NCBI GenBank assembly: GCA_965238125.1
Contig: OZ250179.1
Location: 1-64,000 of the forward strand
Direction of reading: 5' to 3'
DNA from: UBA6623 sp965238125
GTDB taxonomy: Bacteria > Acidobacteriota > Terriglobia > Bryobacterales > UBA6623
DNA length: 64,000 nucleotides
Of this stretch, positions 61,195 through 64,000 are shown piece by piece. How positions within the stretch are numbered: position 1 is the first letter of the stretch; each line of letters opens with the position of its first letter. Below the pieces are notes generated by a model. The model saw nothing but the letters and a program-made list of their open reading frames with translations. It made no database searches and was not told the DNA's origin. The translations under genes were made by a program, and so were the position numbers.

Positions 61195-63678
61195 ATGAGA
61201 CCCCGCCGGGGCTTCTCGGATGCGCTCCTCCAACTGACCGGGATATTCGCCTTGACGCTGAGCGGTCCGGCGTACGCGATGCTCCAGGCGAACGCGCAGT
61301 TTCTCGTTGCTCACAACCTGGATCTGATCGACATCCTTGCGGTGGCCGCCGTCTTGTCGCCGGCCCCACTCGCTGTCGCGGCGTTGTCTCTTCTGCTCGC
61401 CCGACAACTGGGGGGCCGATTCCTGTCGGGAATGTTTGCCCTCTGGGCTTTCGCGGCGACGGCGCTCGGCGTGTGGCAACTTCCAGCGATCGCGCACATC
61501 ACGCCGGCGGCTCGCGGAGTCGGAGCGGCTGTGGGCGGCGCGGTCTTCGTCGCGCTTCTTTTCAGATCCGATACCGTTGCAAGGTTCACGCGCGCCACAT
61601 CGCTGTTGGGTATTGCCTTTCCGCTGATATTCTTACTGGACCCCCATGTGACAGCCGCCTATGCCCGCACCGGCGGGCCGGCCGAGCAGCGTTGGAACGC
61701 GCCGTTTGCCGAGGACCGGGAGCGCACCCCGATCGTTCTTGTTATTTTCGACGAATTGCCGCTGTCGACGTTGATGGCGCCCGACGGCCGCATCAACCCT
61801 CATCGATATCCGAATTTCGCCCGATTGGCTGAGACTTCTACCTGGTTTCGAAACGCAAGTACGGTCGCGAGCGCGACGGATCTGGCGGTTCCGGCGATTC
61901 TCAACGGCCGGTACCCGACCGCCGCGACGCCGGCGTCCGCCGCGGCGTATCCGGAGAACCTATTCTCTTGGTTGCGGGGCGGGTATCGGATGGTTGTCGC
62001 CGGGCCGAGCCACCGGCTTTGCCCCCACGGGGCTTGCGAGCAGGTCGGACCCTCTCATGAGACGCGTATCGAGCGGTGGTTGTCGACAGCCGGCGATTTG
62101 CGCTGGCTTCTGTTGCATCGGATCGCCGCGTCGGAGTGGAGGGCGAAGTTGCCCTCGATCGACCGGATATGGCGCGATATCGGGCGGCCCCGCCGGGCCT
62201 CTGAAAACCGCGCCGTCGAGGAATTTCAAGCTTTCGTCGCCGCGGTTGACAATCGAGACGCGTCTTTCTATTTTCTTCACTCGCGGTTGCCGCACGCCCA
62301 TTGGGTGTACACTGCCTCGGGAAAACGCCACAACGCCCAATTCTTGCGGGGAATGCGGGACGATCGTTGGGGGCCTTCAGATTGGTTGACAATCCAGGGC
62401 TTCCAGCGGCACATTATGCAAACTCGCTTTGCGGATGCGCTGTTGGGTCGGTTGCTGGACCGGCTCGAGGCCGAGGCGGTTTTTGACCGCGCCCTTGTAA
62501 TCGTTACCGCGGACCACGGTGTCAGCTTTCGCCCGACTCGGCCGCTCCGTCGGATCCGCCGCAAGACCTATGCCGACATCATTGGAGTGCCTTTGTTGAT
62601 CAAGTTGCCCGCGCAACGAACCGGCGAGGTGAGCGACACGTGCGCCGAAACCGTCGACGTCGCCCCGACGATAGCCGCGGCGCTGCAGCAGCCTTTGGCG
62701 TGGGAGACGGACGGGCGTTCCTTGTTGAGCGCGGACGGTCCACAACGAACGAAGCGTACCGTATTCATGGGTCGTTCCGGGAAGCTCACCTCCCGCGCAT
62801 TCCCTGCTCAACTTTCGGTGGATGCCACGGTTTCACGCAAGTTTGCTCTTTTCGGTTCGGGTGAAGACCCTCAGAGTATTTTCCGCGTTGGCGACCGGGA
62901 GGGTCTGGTAGGTCGGAGGATCGAATCGTTCCCCGAGCGGCAATCGGGCTTCTTGGCCGGTGTGGACAACGCGGCTCTGTACAACAATGTTCGGTTGGCC
63001 GGTGAGGTCTTGCCGATGTGGTTGGAGGGACACATTCGCGGGGCAAGCAAAGCCGGCCCGCCGCTACGGCTGGCAATCGGGCTGAACGGGAAGATTGCTT
63101 TGGTCACCCAGACGTTCGTCGATTCAGCAGGGCGTTTGGCGTTCCAGGGATTTCTGCCGGAGTCTGATTTCCGGAACGGGCGGAACCGAGTTGAGATCTT
63201 CGCCATTGAGGTGGACGAGAGCGGGCCTCGATTGGCCCGAACCACTCCAATGTGGCCCTGGATGCTCCAGCCGTCGGGTGAGAGTCCCCACATCGTTTCG
63301 GCCGATCAGAGGCGGATGCCGGTCCGCCGCGGAGAGATTGCGGGCGTACTGGGCGGCATAGTCCGCTTGAAGGATGAGACGACCTTCATCGGTTGGGCGA
63401 TCGATCGGACAGGTCGGAATCGGCAAGTGCGGGTGGCTCTGTTCCTCGACGGCGTTGCCGACAGTGCCGTTGAAACCGACATCCGGCGATTGGATGTCGC
63501 CAAGCATTTCAAGCTCGAAGGCCGGGACGAGCTCCGATCCGGTTTCGAACTGAAGGTCCCCACGATGTCGCTGAAGAACCGAGAAGTCCGCCTTTTTGCG
63601 ATGACCGACGATGTCGCGGTCGAGATCCGATTCTCGCCCGAGAAGTTGCGGGGAGTAGGCGAAGCCGGCGAAACCTAA
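61195..63678 (+). CDS. Membrane-anchored sulfatase/phosphoglycerol transferase-fold protein
   Basis: 827 residues from ATG 61195. The N-terminal third has about five hydrophobic segments (residues ~10-150). An alkaline-phosphatase/sulfatase-fold domain follows: TPIVLVIFDELPLSTLMAPDG (metal-binding Asp-Glu), PNFARLAETSTWFRNAST, VPAILNGRYP and FDRALVIVTADHGVSF (Asp-His) with DVAPTIAAAL. The usual catalytic Cys/Ser of true sulfatases is replaced by TSDLAVP-like sequence (here SATDLAVPAI), where the Thr could be the nucleophile as in phosphoethanolamine/phosphoglycerol transferases. The C-terminal ~250 residues are of unknown type. It probably decorates a cell-envelope glycan or lipid. It converges on the small CcmD-like gene with a four-base overlap. 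Confidence 0.8.
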   Translation: MRPRRGFSDALLQLTGIFALTLSGPAYAMLQANAQFLVAHNLDLIDILAVAAVLSPAPLAVAALSLLLARQLGGRFLSGMFALWAFAATALGVWQLPAIAHITPAARGVGAAVGGAVFVALLFRSDTVARFTRATSLLGIAFPLIFLLDPHVTAAYARTGGPAEQRWNAPFAEDRERTPIVLVIFDELPLSTLMAPDGRINPHRYPNFARLAETSTWFRNASTVASATDLAVPAILNGRYPTAATPASAAAYPENLFSWLRGGYRMVVAGPSHRLCPHGACEQVGPSHETRIERWLSTAGDLRWLLLHRIAASEWRAKLPSIDRIWRDIGRPRRASENRAVEEFQAFVAAVDNRDASFYFLHSRLPHAHWVYTASGKRHNAQFLRGMRDDRWGPSDWLTIQGFQRHIMQTRFADALLGRLLDRLEAEAVFDRALVIVTADHGVSFRPTRPLRRIRRKTYADIIGVPLLIKLPAQRTGEVSDTCAETVDVAPTIAAALQQPLAWETDGRSLLSADGPQRTKRTVFMGRSGKLTSRAFPAQLSVDATVSRKFALFGSGEDPQSIFRVGDREGLVGRRIESFPERQSGFLAGVDNAALYNNVRLAGEVLPMWLEGHIRGASKAGPPLRLAIGLNGKIALVTQTFVDSAGRLAFQGFLPESDFRNGRNRVEIFAIEVDESGPRLARTTPMWPWMLQPSGESPHIVSADQRRMPVRRGEIAGVLGGIVRLKDETTFIGWAIDRTGRNRQVRVALFLDGVADSAVETDIRRLDVAKHFKLEGRDELRSGFELKVPTMSLKNREVRLFAMTDDVAVEIRFSPEKLRGVGEAGET

Positions 63679-63833
63679 GCTCTGTCGCCGGTGGTTTCTT
63701 CGAGGACGGCTTTCAGATTCGCCATTTGCTCGCGCAGCTTCTTTTCGCGGAGCGAGAGCGACACCAGGTACAGGACGTGGAGGATCCAGCCGGCGCTGAA
63801 AGCGTACCACAGCCACCTTAGGTTTTCTTCCAT
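63675..63833 (-). CDS. CcmD-like small membrane protein
   Basis: A 52-residue protein from ATG 63833 (MEENLRWLWYAFSAGWIL). One membrane segment (about residues 8-27, WYAFSAGWILHVLYLVSLSL) is followed by a basic, coiled-coil-prone tail (REKKLREQMANLKAVLEE), the shape of CcmD haem-exporter proteins, which assist release of holo-CcmE in cytochrome c maturation. With three or more c-type cytochromes in the window a maturation system is expected, but no other Ccm gene is visible because the sequence ends here. Its stop overlaps the stop of the convergent membrane sulfatase-fold gene. Confidence 0.55.
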   Translation of the reverse strand: MEENLRWLWYAFSAGWILHVLYLVSLSLREKKLREQMANLKAVLEETTGDRA

Positions 63834-63889
63834 AACGAACTCGTTTCCGCGACGTCGCCGACATGGGCCCGGCGACCGGACGGCAAATC

Positions 63890-64000
63890 CTATCGGGCGT
63901 ACACCTCACGCCGCAACGCATCGGTTTCGCGCTGCAAGTCTTCCAAGCGCCGGCGCGCCCGCACCATCATCCAAAGCAGAAAGCACATGGCCGCGAAGGT
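63890..64000 (-). CDS. Small membrane protein, CcmD-like (5' end outside the window)
   Basis: The frame ends at TAG 63890 and reads, to the window edge, TFAAMCFLLWMMVRARRRLE then DLQRETDALRREVYAR. A membrane segment followed by an Arg/Glu coiled-coil tail resembles the preceding small protein. It may be a second CcmD-like protein or the end of a longer membrane protein; the start is not in the window. Confidence 0.45.
   Translation of the reverse strand, partial: TFAAMCFLLWMMVRARRRLEDLQRETDALRREVYAR

Overview
The window looks like a chromosomal segment of a GC-rich, Gram-negative soil-type bacterium, most likely Acidobacteriota (possibly the Bryobacterales/Solibacter lineage). The main lineage clue is the 56308-57492 protein, whose C-terminal domain resembles the TIGR03437 family that is abundant in that group. 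Supporting clues are several large Ser/Thr kinases with TolB-like or TPR tails, many twin-arginine-exported aldo/keto reductases and oxidoreductases, DUF4097 and TAXI proteins, and a secreted family with a LEYGQKSGRR motif. No rRNA, tRNA or CRISPR array was seen. The assignment rests on family recognition only.

Layout. 1-12.8 kb: a broken SGNH hydrolase, a Fur regulator followed by an FHA-GAF-PP2C phosphatase, a broken PQQ-propeller protein, and a tandem of Hanks-type kinases disrupted by an ISKra4-like element, an IS630 copy and frameshifts. 13-18 kb: an FprA-type ferredoxin reductase, a sulfatase and a TAXI binding lipoprotein, each preceded by a copy of the same ~230 bp repeat. 18.6-22.6 kb: a CDGSH protein, a fatty acid desaturase, and a PQQ alcohol dehydrogenase (with a lanthanide-type Asp) overlapping a dihaem cytochrome c. 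22.8-31.5 kb: an osmoprotection block (otsA, otsB, DUF5752, treT) and, after an IS630 copy and a TPR protein, an OpuC-like ABC pair. 31.6-40 kb: a secreted protein pair, two aldo/keto reductases, DUF4097, a CrtI-like oxidase, a lipoprotein cyclophilin and an ArsR/SRPBCC pair. 40.2-44.4 kb: a REP-associated tyrosine transposase (RAYT) gene flanked by palindromes and split by IS630, then a third broken kinase. 44.9-49.7 kb: a TIM-barrel isomerase, a TAT Gfo/Idh oxidoreductase, a Mesh1-like HD protein and an IS110-family element. 49.8-64 kb: polA, a third TAT aldo/keto reductase, a dimethylformamidase-like TAT enzyme, the TIGR03437-like protein, an FkbM methyltransferase split by IS630, a MauG-type peroxidase, a membrane sulfatase-fold protein and two CcmD-like small membrane proteins.

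Two themes stand out. The first is a dense load of mobile and palindromic DNA. There are four IS630 copies (three near identical) whose transposase needs a -1 frameshift, one ISKra4-like and one IS110-like element, a 339 bp MITE nested in another repeat, and at least six families of interspersed palindromes. One family carries stop codons at its ends; another shows compensatory changes in its stem. The second is gene decay: all three kinase genes, the SGNH hydrolase, the PQQ propeller, fur and fkbM carry frameshifts, stops or insertions, while polA, the sulfatases, the trehalose genes and others are clean. Whether those frameshifts are real or assembly errors cannot be settled from this sequence.
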